From the NCBI GenBank assembly GCA_029265255.1, contig JAJUJQ010000005.1, positions 109,840 to 173,839 on the forward strand: DNA of 64,000 nt, given 5' to 3'. Source of the DNA: Spirochaetota bacterium. GTDB taxonomy: Bacteria > Spirochaetota > Spirochaetia > Treponematales > Rectinemataceae. The translations under genes and the position numbers were made by a program. The notes below the pieces were generated by a model that saw nothing but the letters and a program-made list of their open reading frames with translations, was not told the DNA's origin and made no database searches. Below are positions 1 through 7,684 of the stretch, one piece after another; position 1 is the stretch's first letter, and the number at the start of each line of letters is the position of its first letter.

Positions 1-19
1 TCATGACTTTCAGAAACCC

Positions 20-48
20 TTGACTTCGCGCATGTTTTCTGTCATATT
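20..48 (+). promoter_or_regulatory. Putative sigma70-type promoter of the rrf2-nifS operon
   Basis: TTGACT (20-25) and CATATT (43-48) are separated by 17 bp, upstream of the Rrf2 gene at 74. Spacing and position fit a vegetative promoter with a start site near 55. Transcription would then begin just before the palindrome at 57-66. Confidence 0.5.
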
Positions 49-56
49 CATAGTAG

Positions 57-66
57 TCCTATAGGA
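57..66. promoter_or_regulatory. Palindrome, possible Rrf2 operator over the ribosome binding site
   Basis: TCCTATAGGA is a perfect 10-bp dyad. Its right half contains the AGGA that serves as ribosome binding site for the ATG at 74. Rrf2 proteins bind dyads near their own promoters, so autoregulation is a reasonable inference. The motif is shorter than the known IscR sites, so the assignment is tentative. Confidence 0.4.
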
Positions 67-73
67 ATTATGT

Positions 74-502
74 ATGTTTCAGGTACCAACCAAAACACAG
101 TACGCGATCCGCGCTCTTGTCTATCTGGTGCACCATGGAGCCGCGAGCGTTGCCAGTATCGCTGAAGCCGAGCGTATTTCTCCTAAATACCTCGAAGCTA
201 TCATCAGCCAGTTGAAGAACGCGGCGATCGTTGTTGCTGATCGCGGGCGTACCGGAGGGTATCGCCTTGCCGTCGATGCCCGGAGCATTTTGATGAGCGA
301 TGTGGTACGGGCAATGGAAGGCGATGTGAAGCCCGTTGTCTGTGTGGATAGCACGGATCGGTGCGTGGCATCCGCTGGATGTCTGCCTCGACGATTCTGG
401 CTCGGTCTTAAAAAAGCAGTGGACGACTATCTGCAGTCTGTCACCCTCGCGGACATCGCGGAGCCAGTATGGATTGGAACACAACCCGGCTCGGATGATT
501 GA
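74..502 (+). CDS. Rrf2/IscR-family transcriptional regulator
   Basis: A 142-residue Rrf2-type winged-helix repressor. The N-terminal KTQYAIRALVYL helix, the recognition region ending in ISPKYLE, and the GRTGGYRLA wing are clear. Three cysteines at C90, C97 and C103 match the C-x5/6-C-x5-C cluster-ligand arrangement of IscR, which suggests an Fe-S or redox sensor. It is followed directly by nifS and nifU, so it most likely controls Fe-S assembly genes according to cluster supply. The start at 74 has AGGAA 6 nt upstream; the stop lies 14 nt before nifS. Confidence 0.9.
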   Translation: MFQVPTKTQYAIRALVYLVHHGAASVASIAEAERISPKYLEAIISQLKNAAIVVADRGRTGGYRLAVDARSILMSDVVRAMEGDVKPVVCVDSTDRCVASAGCLPRRFWLGLKKAVDDYLQSVTLADIAEPVWIGTQPGSDD

Positions 503-516
503 GCAAAGGAGCGCAC

Positions 517-1704
517 ATGGACACTCGATATGTATACATGGATTACAATGCGACGACGCCTCTGAGGCCGGAGGTGCGGGATTTCATGGTGAGCGCGTTG
601 GATATCTATGGTAATGCGTCAAGCATGCACGAGCTGGGAAGACGTGCGAGAGCCGAAATCGAATCGGCGCGCGCTGAGGTTGCGGCGTTGATCGGCGCAC
701 GGAATGTCCATGAAGTGTACTTCACCTCCGGCGGTTCCGAATCGAACAATACGGTTTTCAATACCATGTTCCTGCGAGGGCGCAATAAGTCGAGGAACAA
801 GATCATCACCACTGCCATTGAACACCCTTGCGTGCTCAATGCCGCTGCTCATTTGAAGGAAGAAGGATTTCCGGTCGTGTTTCTGCCCGTGGACAGTCAT
901 GGGCGGGTGGATCTCGATGCATATCGCGCGGCGCTCGGTCCGGATGTGCTTCTGGTTTCGATCATGGCGGCGAACAACGAGATTGGGACAATTGAGGACA
1001 TCAGAACCATCAGCGCGATGGCAAAAGAATATGGGGCTTTCGTCCACACCGACGCGACGCAGGCGGCCGGCAAGATTCCGGTATCGGTGGAAGAATGGGA
1101 TGTGGATTATCTCACCTTGTCCTGTCACAAAATCTATGGTCCTAAGGGGGTCGGAGCGCTCTACGTCCGCTCTCGCGCGCCAATCGAACCCCTGATCCGC
1201 GGCGGTCATCAGGAAAATGGCGTGCGTGCAGGTACATACAACAACCTCGGCATACTGGGATTCGGTATTGCGGCGCGTCTAGCCCGGCTCGAGCTTGATG
1301 AATATCGCAGTGAAGTTTGGCGGCTCAGGACCCTGCTGCGGGATCTCATTGTGGAGCGCATCCCTAATGTGCGCATCAACGGCCATCCCGAACAGGTGCT
1401 GCCGAATACTCTCAATGTCTCTTTCCCTGGCGCGGAAGGTGAATCCATTCTTCTATCGCTCGATCTGGAAGGCATCGAAGTGTCGACAGGTTCGGCATGT
1501 GCCTCTGGCAGTCTCGATCCGTCGCATGTACTCATGGCTATAGGACTGGGACCCGAGCTCGCGCATGGTTCAATTCGCTTTTCACTGGGTAGATATACTA
1601 CCGAAGAAGAAGTGCGCTATGTGGCAGACAAGCTGCCGCCAATCATCGCGCGGCTTCGCCGCATGTCCACGGTTCCGGCTGAGCTCTCGGCCCATGCCCA
1701 TTGA
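517..1704 (+). CDS. nifS: Cysteine desulfurase, NifS/IscS type
   Basis: A PLP enzyme that removes sulfur from cysteine and passes it as persulfide to the scaffold encoded next. The 395-residue protein has the DYNATTPLRPE start typical of the family. PLP lysine K205 lies in SCHKIYGPKG, and the persulfide cysteine C328 lies in GSACASGSLDPSHVL, the extended loop of class I desulfurases. The ATG at 517 has AAGGAG 5 nt upstream, better than an in-frame TTG at 499 that overlaps the rrf2 stop. With nifU downstream it forms a small NIF-type cluster factory. Confidence 0.95.
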   Translation: MDTRYVYMDYNATTPLRPEVRDFMVSALDIYGNASSMHELGRRARAEIESARAEVAALIGARNVHEVYFTSGGSESNNTVFNTMFLRGRNKSRNKIITTAIEHPCVLNAAAHLKEEGFPVVFLPVDSHGRVDLDAYRAALGPDVLLVSIMAANNEIGTIEDIRTISAMAKEYGAFVHTDATQAAGKIPVSVEEWDVDYLTLSCHKIYGPKGVGALYVRSRAPIEPLIRGGHQENGVRAGTYNNLGILGFGIAARLARLELDEYRSEVWRLRTLLRDLIVERIPNVRINGHPEQVLPNTLNVSFPGAEGESILLSLDLEGIEVSTGSACASGSLDPSHVLMAIGLGPELAHGSIRFSLGRYTTEEEVRYVADKLPPIIARLRRMSTVPAELSAHAH

Positions 1705-1748
1705 ACGAGCGATATCCGACTCAAACCAGACACAGAGGAGACATCACC

Positions 1749-2351
1749 ATGGATGCATTTCAGTGGCTTTATTCAGATATCGTCAAGGATCACTTCACAA
1801 ATCCACGTAATGTTTACGACCCGGACCGCGACAGAGAATTCAATCCCGACGCCGAGGGTATGGTAGGTAATATCAAATGCGGCGACCAGATGATGTTCAT
1901 GCTGAAAATAAAGGACGACATCATTACCGATGTCCGGTGGAAGACCTACGGCTGTGCCTCCGCAATCGCCAGCACCTCCATGCTTTCCGAGACAATCAAG
2001 GGGATGAATATCCGCGACGCATACCATATCAAACCATCAGATATTGCCCAGCGGCTGGGAGGGTTGCCGGATAACAAGATTCATTGCTCGGTACTTGGCG
2101 ACAAGGCACTTCGGGCTGCTATAGACATCTATCTCGAAAAACGAGGTAGGGCCGGAGAATTCAAGGGTGAAGACGCGGTTGTGATCTGTAAATGCCTGAA
2201 TATTACCGACAAAGATATCGAGGAAGCCGTGAAGCAGGGTGCCAGAGACTGGTACAGCTTGCAGGAGGCTACCAAGATCGGCACCGTCTGCGGCAGCTGC
2301 AAGACCAAAGCCGAAGAACTGCTCCATGAATTTGTCCACATCTACAGCTGA
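1749..2351 (+). CDS. nifU: NifU-like Fe-S scaffold with BFD-type [2Fe-2S] domain
   Basis: A 200-residue two-domain protein. Residues about 1-130 are an IscU-like scaffold with the three cluster cysteines in NIKCGD, YGCASAIAS and IHCSVLG. Residues about 138-185 are a bacterioferritin-associated ferredoxin-like domain with CKCLNIT and CGSCK providing four cysteines. The third NifU domain (Nfu, CxxC) found in diazotroph NifU is absent. ATG 1749 has AGGAG 8 nt upstream; an in-frame TTG at 1701 that touches the nifS stop is less likely. It receives sulfur from NifS. Confidence 0.93.
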   Translation: MDAFQWLYSDIVKDHFTNPRNVYDPDRDREFNPDAEGMVGNIKCGDQMMFMLKIKDDIITDVRWKTYGCASAIASTSMLSETIKGMNIRDAYHIKPSDIAQRLGGLPDNKIHCSVLGDKALRAAIDIYLEKRGRAGEFKGEDAVVICKCLNITDKDIEEAVKQGARDWYSLQEATKIGTVCGSCKTKAEELLHEFVHIYS

Positions 2352-3240
2352 ATCGCGGCGCTTCGCGAGAGAATTTCTCTTCGCCAGGGGGATGGAGCAC
2401 TGGAGAGATCTGCCATGGCGACATACTTCCGATCCATGGTCAATTCTTGTATCCGAAGTAATGCTCCAGCAAACCCAGGTCGCCCGAGTCGCACAATGCT
2501 GGCCTCGATGGATGGAACGCTTTCCCCGGCCTTCAGTATTGGCATCAGCCTCGCTGAGCGAAGTGCTTGATGCCTGGAGCGGTCTGGGATACAACAGACG
2601 AGCTCTATATCTTTTCAACTCCGCCCATATCATTGCCAAGACCATGGACGATGAGGTTCCTTCCTCAGAGGAGGCATTGCGTAGTCTGCCGGGCATCGGC
2701 ATCTATACCGCGCGGGCAATACGCGCGTTTGCATTCGACCTGCCTTCGATCTTTCTCGAAACCAATATTCGAACGGTCTATATCAGACATTTTTTTCAAA
2801 ATGACCTGCTGAATGACCGCGCTATGCACGATCTGGAGCGCGTTTCGGACAAGGCGCTCATGAATATCGGAAAAGCGTTGCTCGAGGAGGATTCTGGATC
2901 CGTGCTGCCTGGTCTGGGGGCAGGCCCCCGGCTCTGGTATTCGGCGCTGATGGATTATGGCGCATGGATCAAACAGACAGAAGGTAATTTTTCAAGGAAG
3001 GCAGCTGGATATCGCGTTCAAACAGCATTCAGGGGCTCGGATAGGGAGCTGCGCGGAGCTATTTTGAAGACAATCCTGGCAAAGCGTATGATATCAATTG
3101 ACGAGCTCACTCATAGCATTCATACGGACCAGGGAAGGCTGAGGCGATGCCTGGCCGCTCTCGAGGCGGAGGGCTTTCTGGTTTCTGAGACGTTACCCCA
3201 AGCGGAATGCGGCCAGTATTATCACATCTCTTTGAAATAA
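2326..3240 (+). CDS. MutY-like adenine glycosylase (HhH-GPD) without Fe-S cluster
   Basis: A 304-residue HhH-GPD base-excision glycosylase. The N-terminal LPWR and SEVMLQQTQV (catalytic Glu E44) are MutY signatures, and LPGIGIYTARAI is the helix-hairpin-helix. Two things are odd. The conserved catalytic Asp of the family is replaced by Glu in LETNIRTV (E145). The C-x6-C-x2-C-x5-C cluster loop is missing. In place of the MutT-like 8-oxoG reader, the C-terminus (about 240-304) looks like a small winged helix. The start at 2326 overlaps nifU by 26 nt; it is a moderate choice without a strong ribosome binding site. Role inferred: removal of A opposite 8-oxoG. Confidence 0.8.
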   Translation: MNLSTSTAESRRFAREFLFARGMEHWRDLPWRHTSDPWSILVSEVMLQQTQVARVAQCWPRWMERFPRPSVLASASLSEVLDAWSGLGYNRRALYLFNSAHIIAKTMDDEVPSSEEALRSLPGIGIYTARAIRAFAFDLPSIFLETNIRTVYIRHFFQNDLLNDRAMHDLERVSDKALMNIGKALLEEDSGSVLPGLGAGPRLWYSALMDYGAWIKQTEGNFSRKAAGYRVQTAFRGSDRELRGAILKTILAKRMISIDELTHSIHTDQGRLRRCLAALEAEGFLVSETLPQAECGQYYHISLK

Positions 3241-3320
3241 AAGAAAAAAGCAAACCAAAGTGTCTCGGCCGGGTAATAAATGAAAATTTATACATTAGTT
3301 ATTGCATATTTTAGCATGCC

Positions 3321-3350
3321 TTGACGAAATCAATATTACAAGCGTATTCT
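3321..3350 (+). promoter_or_regulatory. Putative promoter of the TRAP transporter operon
   Basis: TTGACG (3321-3326) and TATTCT (3345-3350), 18 bp apart, lie 40 nt before the dctP start in a 149-bp A+T-rich gap after the mutY-like gene. A vegetative promoter is the simplest reading. Confidence 0.5.
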
Positions 3351-3389
3351 ATTGCCGCTATACGCATCATCAATTTTTAGGAGGCTTTC

Positions 3390-4424
3390 ATGAAGCGAAC
3401 AATGTTCGTTGCGCTGGCGGTGGTTCTGCTCCTTGCGCCATCGACCGCATTCGGCCAGGTTGTGCTCAAGCTTGCGCACCTCAATCCCCAGCAGCCCTAC
3501 GATGTGGCATCCGCCGCAATGGCCGCCGTGTTCAAGAGCGAGGTCGAAAGCAAGTCGAATGGCCAAATCAAAGTAGAGATCTATCCAAACGGCGTTCTCG
3601 GCAAAGAGGCCGAGACCCTCGTGCAGGTGAAATCTGGTGTCGTCCAGTCCTATATTTCATCATCGGGTGGCATGGCTCAGTTTTATCCTCTGATTGATGT
3701 TACCAATATGCCATTCGCCTTCTCAAGCTATATTGTCGGATACAAGGTGTATGACGGTGAATTCGGTCAAGCGCTGGCTGCGGATATCGAAAAGAAAGCA
3801 GGCTTCAAGGTCCTTGGCTTCGGTGAATCGGGCGGATTTTTTGCCATCACTAACTCTAAAAAACCGATCAAGACCCCTGCTGACTTAAAGGGCATCAAGC
3901 TGAGAACCATGGCGCTACCGCTGCATCAGGCGATCGTCAAGGCTTTGGGGGCATCTCCGACCACTATCGCGTGGGCTGAGGTCTATACAAGCCTCCAGAC
4001 AGGTGTAGTTGATGGACAGATGAACCCCATATCCATCATCGCCATGGCAAAGCTGCAGGAAGTGCAAAAGTACATCACGCTGACCAACCATCTCTATGCC
4101 CCGTATGTCTGGGTCATGAATCCGAAGTTCTACAGCGGCCTTTCCGAGGAACTCAGGAATGCTATTGACGATGCGGCTCGAACCGCTATTGTCGCCGGTC
4201 GCGGGCTTTCGAGGATTATCGATTCTACCGAGAAAGGACTTCCGGTCCTCGCAGAGAAGATGCAGGTGTATGTGCCTACCAAGGCTGAGCTGAAGCAGTT
4301 CCGAGACGCCGCGGTTCCTGCGGCCCGCGAATTCATGCTCTCTCAGTACAAGGATGAAGGCAAGATGTGGGTCGACCGCTTCTTCGAAGCAATCGATAAG
4401 GCAGAGAAAGAGCTCGGATACTGA
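3390..4424 (+). CDS. dctP: TRAP transporter substrate-binding protein, DctP family
   Basis: A periplasmic solute-binding protein of 344 residues that hands a carboxylate-like ligand to the DctQM membrane subunits. It has a Sec signal peptide (MKRT, hydrophobic core, cleavage near AFGQ at 22-23). The DctP pattern follows: IKLRTM with the ligand-binding Arg at about 172, then TTIAWAEVYTSLQTGVVDGQMNP. No lipobox is present. AGGAGG lies 5 nt before the ATG, giving strong translation. The ligand cannot be read from sequence; organic acids are usual for the family. A 12-bp hairpin follows and may keep this transcript in excess over dctQM. Confidence 0.95.
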   Translation: MKRTMFVALAVVLLLAPSTAFGQVVLKLAHLNPQQPYDVASAAMAAVFKSEVESKSNGQIKVEIYPNGVLGKEAETLVQVKSGVVQSYISSSGGMAQFYPLIDVTNMPFAFSSYIVGYKVYDGEFGQALAADIEKKAGFKVLGFGESGGFFAITNSKKPIKTPADLKGIKLRTMALPLHQAIVKALGASPTTIAWAEVYTSLQTGVVDGQMNPISIIAMAKLQEVQKYITLTNHLYAPYVWVMNPKFYSGLSEELRNAIDDAARTAIVAGRGLSRIIDSTEKGLPVLAEKMQVYVPTKAELKQFRDAAVPAAREFMLSQYKDEGKMWVDRFFEAIDKAEKELGY

Positions 4425-4449
4425 GATTTTATCTGATAATGTATACGTA

Positions 4450-4479
4450 AATACCGTCCGGCCTACTCCGGACGGTATT
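4450..4479 (+). other. Strong intercistronic hairpin between dctP and dctQ
   Basis: A perfect 12-bp stem (4450-4461 with 4468-4479) closes a 6-nt loop. No U-run follows, so it is better read as an mRNA-stabilising or attenuating element than as a full terminator. It sits 35 nt before the dctQ start. Confidence 0.75.
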
Positions 4480-4514
4480 GTATAATCCATCCTGCTTGCG
4501 TGCGAGGAGCTTTC

Positions 4515-5054
4515 ATGACTGATGAACGTTCGGCATTGCAAATAGTTCGCCGTCTTTCCGAATTCCTTGACAGAATTGTGAGTATGCTCTGTGCACTTAT
4601 GTTCGGAGCTATGACGCTCGATGTCATTATTGGGGTCTTCTTCCGTTTTGTGCTGAGAAATCCGCTCAACTTCACCGAGGAGCTTGCTCGCTATCTTATG
4701 ATATGGGGTGCCAGCATTGCGATAAGCCTTGGCATCAGCGCAGGGGAACATGTAGGGCTGACCGTTATCCTTGATTCCCTTAAGAATATCAAAGCGAAAA
4801 AATTCCTTTTGATAATTATTAACAGCTTGGTTCTGCTATTTCTCTTATTCATGCTGCTGTATTCCTTATTGACTACCCTGGAAGCACGCAATCAGTTCAG
4901 TACAGGGCTTGGAATCACCATGGTTCTGCCAAAGCTCGCTATACCGGTGGCCATGCTTTTTTCAATAGTACAAATTGTGCTGGTTACCATCATGATTCTT
5001 GCCGATCAGGATGGGAAACTGAAAACATCGGCGAGCGGCTATATCGACATCTGA
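4515..5054 (+). CDS. dctQ: TRAP transporter small membrane subunit, DctQ family
   Basis: A 179-residue inner-membrane protein with four hydrophobic segments, the small subunit that pairs with DctM. The family signature FFRFVLRNPLNFTEELARYLMIW is recognisable at about 42-64 with the conserved Arg, Asn and Glu. The ATG at 4515 is preceded by AGGAG at 5 nt; a GTG 15 nt earlier lacks support. It is followed by dctM after 10 nt. Confidence 0.93.
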   Translation: MTDERSALQIVRRLSEFLDRIVSMLCALMFGAMTLDVIIGVFFRFVLRNPLNFTEELARYLMIWGASIAISLGISAGEHVGLTVILDSLKNIKAKKFLLIIINSLVLLFLLFMLLYSLLTTLEARNQFSTGLGITMVLPKLAIPVAMLFSIVQIVLVTIMILADQDGKLKTSASGYIDI

Positions 5055-5064
5055 GGGGCGCTTC

Positions 5065-6354
5065 ATGATTGTGAGTATACTTGTGGTTTTTTTCGCGATG
5101 CTGGTGATCGGCGTGCCGATTGGTTTTACTTTGGGCATTGCGGGGGTCGTAGGTCTTCTTCTCATGGGCAGCGGAACCGGGCTGCTTTCCATGGCACCGC
5201 TCCAATACTTCACCGGGCTTGACATGTTTACGCTGATGGCCATGCCGTTCTTCATTCTGGCTGGAGAGTTGATGAACCGGGCGGGCATTACGCGCAGGCT
5301 GGTCCATTTCGCAAATGTACTCGTCGGTCACTGGCGAGGCGGTCTTGCGCATGCGAACATTCTGGCCTCTGTGTTCTTCGCGGGAATGACCGGCGCAGCG
5401 GTTTCCGATACCGCGGCAATCGGTACCATGCTCATCCCCGCCATGGTAGAGGATGGTTATGATGTCGATTTTTCCGCAGCGGTGACTGCTTCCTCGTCGA
5501 TCATTGGCCCCACAATTCCGCCATCGAACATGATGGTCATCTATGGTTCACTCATGAACGTGTCCATCGCCGGTCTTTTTGCGTCTGGCTTCATGCCAGG
5601 ATTCGTGCTCGCGGGCCTGCTCATGATTATGTCCGCATATCTTTCGTTCAAGCGAGGTTATCCCAAGGGGCCCAGAACAACGTTCAGGGAAAAGCTCATT
5701 GCAACAAAGGATGCGATTATTCCGCTTCTCATGCCTGTCATCATTTTGGGTGGTATTCTTTCAGGCATTTTTACTCCTACCGAGGCTGCCGCTATCGCCG
5801 TGCTTTATGCGCTCGTCATAGGATTTTTCGTGCTCAAATCGCTCACGTTCCGCGACCTTGCTCCCATGCTGGTAAAGACAGCTAGAGTGACAGGGGCAGT
5901 ATTCCTCATCATCGGAACCGCCAGTATTCTGAGCTGGGTTCTGGCCATCAATCAGGTTCCGCAGGCAATCGCAGCGTTTCTGATCGCAACGACTCGTGAT
6001 CCCAAGCTAGTTATGCTGCTGATACTCATTCTCATGCTGATTGTCGGCATGTTCATGGATATCGCTGCTGCGCTTATCATTCTTGGCCCGATCCTTCATC
6101 CGATTGCGGTGAGCCTTGGTTACCAGCCGATCCATTTCGGTATTGTCATGGTACTATCGCTCAATATTGCGCTCATGACACCGCCAGTGGGCGCATGCCT
6201 GTTCGTCGCGTGTTCCATATCGAAAATCAGCCTTGCTAGATTGTCTAAGGCTATTTTCCCCTTTATCATCATGGAAGTAATCGCTCTTTTCATCGTTGCC
6301 TATATTCCGGAAATTTCGCTATTCCTGCCGAGAATGCTTGGGTTCGTGAAGTAG
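5065..6354 (+). CDS. dctM: TRAP transporter large permease subunit, DctM family
   Basis: A 429-residue polytopic membrane protein that forms the Na+-coupled translocation path with DctQ. It has about a dozen hydrophobic segments and the typical SGMTGAAVSDTAAIG-like stretch (here FAGMTGAAVSDTAAIG), IIGPTIPPS and FTPTEAAAIAVLYAL motifs. Length is normal for the family. It is the last gene of the operon; the bidirectional terminator at 6374-6406 separates it from dacA on the other strand. Confidence 0.95.
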   Translation: MIVSILVVFFAMLVIGVPIGFTLGIAGVVGLLLMGSGTGLLSMAPLQYFTGLDMFTLMAMPFFILAGELMNRAGITRRLVHFANVLVGHWRGGLAHANILASVFFAGMTGAAVSDTAAIGTMLIPAMVEDGYDVDFSAAVTASSSIIGPTIPPSNMMVIYGSLMNVSIAGLFASGFMPGFVLAGLLMIMSAYLSFKRGYPKGPRTTFREKLIATKDAIIPLLMPVIILGGILSGIFTPTEAAAIAVLYALVIGFFVLKSLTFRDLAPMLVKTARVTGAVFLIIGTASILSWVLAINQVPQAIAAFLIATTRDPKLVMLLILILMLIVGMFMDIAAALIILGPILHPIAVSLGYQPIHFGIVMVLSLNIALMTPPVGACLFVACSISKISLARLSKAIFPFIIMEVIALFIVAYIPEISLFLPRMLGFVK

Positions 6355-6373
6355 CAATAAGAGAGAAGCAAGA

Positions 6374-6406
6374 AAAGGCCGGCTGCCACACGCGCAGTCG
6401 GCCTTT
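6374..6406. terminator. Bidirectional terminator between dctM and dacA
   Basis: AAAGGCCG-CTG pairs with CAG-CGGCCTTT around a 9-nt loop, with one G/T mismatch in the stem. It has A residues on one side and T residues on the other, so it can act for both converging genes. Confidence 0.7.
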
Positions 6407-6424
6407 GCTATTCAGAATGCTATG

Positions 6425-7672
6425 CTAGACGAGACCGAAAATATACGCAAAGAATCTCAAGATTCCATCGATGAGCATACGGAAGAATCCGCCGCGCTTG
6501 ATTGAATCGGCGGCAAGCACATCGACCGATGCATATTCCTTGCCGGCAACGGTATAGATGATTCGCCCGACCTGCTGGCGAGAGAGCACTGGTGCCTTTA
6601 TGGACCTGGGAATTTTCAGTTCGACAGACACGCTTGCAGCGAATTTGAGGGGAACGGTAACCGCAGGTTCATACTCAGGGATGGGTGTAAGCTTTGTCTT
6701 TGTCCCAAACCAGACACGAATCGGCTTCAGAGGCTCCAGAGGCGGTCTCAACGTAGTAAAGTTCGCAAATGCCCAGTCGAGGAGTGCGCGGCTGTCTCTG
6801 GTACGCTGAATGCTTCCGTTCGCGACGGGGCTGCTTGACCCGCCGAGCAACACGAGGATGAATCGCGTCCCATTACGCTCGGCGGTAGCGGCAATATTGT
6901 AACCGACTTCGATGATATAACCGGTTTTAAGGCCGTCAGCGCCATCATAATTGAAAATCAAGGGGTTCCGGTTGTATTGGATGATTGTTCCGTTCGGCCT
7001 ATAGGTATCTGTTGCGTGCTCCTCGCGGGGGAATTTGATCGATTTGACAGAGTGGAGTTCTTTGAGCGCTTCTGGGTGCATCTGAATATAGAATCTGCAG
7101 AACTGGGCGAACTGCCGGGCAGTGACGAGATTCTTTTCGGAGAGGCCGCTTGGTTCATTGAAAGTCATCCGATCGAGCCCCATCTCCATGACCGCTTTGT
7201 TCATACGCTGCGCAAAGGCTTCGTTTGAGCCTGCCACGCGTCTGGCCAGCGCATAGGCGGCGTCGTTGCCGGACACCACGGCCGCGCCTAACATGAGATC
7301 GCGGATACTCACCTTCATTCCAGGCGCAAGGTACATCAGTGAAGAGCCATAGGGTATCTGAGGCGAGCAGTCTCGTGGATCTATCTCGATCATCTCGTCG
7401 AGGGAAAGCCTCCCAGCCTTGATTTCCTCCATGACGACATGTAATGTGACGAGCTTGGCAAGACTTGCTGGAGGCAGCGCGAGATCGGGATTTTTTTCGT
7501 AGAGCACAGCGCCGGTTGCGGCATCGATGAGAATAGCGGCACGCGCGTTGGGGGCGGGGGCAGCGGGAATAGAAATGCCGAATTGCGACAAATCTCCTAT
7601 GGCGCTTTGGGCAGCCGAAAGTGACAATACTGCTGCCGCAAAGAATAGGGCCGCAGTCAGTGATTTTTTCAT
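6425..7672 (-). CDS. dacA: D-alanyl-D-alanine carboxypeptidase (peptidase S11, PBP5/6 type)
   Basis: A 415-residue serine peptidase that trims the terminal D-Ala of peptidoglycan side chains in the periplasm. It has a signal peptide (1 to about 24), the SxxK motif at S70-K73, SGN at 134-136 and KTG at 249-251. A C-terminal beta-sandwich and a hydrophobic/amphipathic tail (FFRMLIDGILRFFAYIFG) probably anchor it to the inner membrane, as in PBP5. It lies 12 nt after asnS, and its AAGGAA ribosome binding site overlaps the asnS stop, so the two are probably co-transcribed. Confidence 0.94.
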   Translation of the reverse strand: MKKSLTAALFFAAAVLSLSAAQSAIGDLSQFGISIPAAPAPNARAAILIDAATGAVLYEKNPDLALPPASLAKLVTLHVVMEEIKAGRLSLDEMIEIDPRDCSPQIPYGSSLMYLAPGMKVSIRDLMLGAAVVSGNDAAYALARRVAGSNEAFAQRMNKAVMEMGLDRMTFNEPSGLSEKNLVTARQFAQFCRFYIQMHPEALKELHSVKSIKFPREEHATDTYRPNGTIIQYNRNPLIFNYDGADGLKTGYIIEVGYNIAATAERNGTRFILVLLGGSSSPVANGSIQRTRDSRALLDWAFANFTTLRPPLEPLKPIRVWFGTKTKLTPIPEYEPAVTVPLKFAASVSVELKIPRSIKAPVLSRQQVGRIIYTVAGKEYASVDVLAADSIKRGGFFRMLIDGILRFFAYIFGLV

Positions 7673-7684
7673 CCGAATTGTTCC

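Noticed and set aside
3915..4751. A 278-codon minus-strand frame across dctP-dctQ
   Set aside because: Antisense to two confident genes and crossing the intercistronic hairpin; no family likeness.
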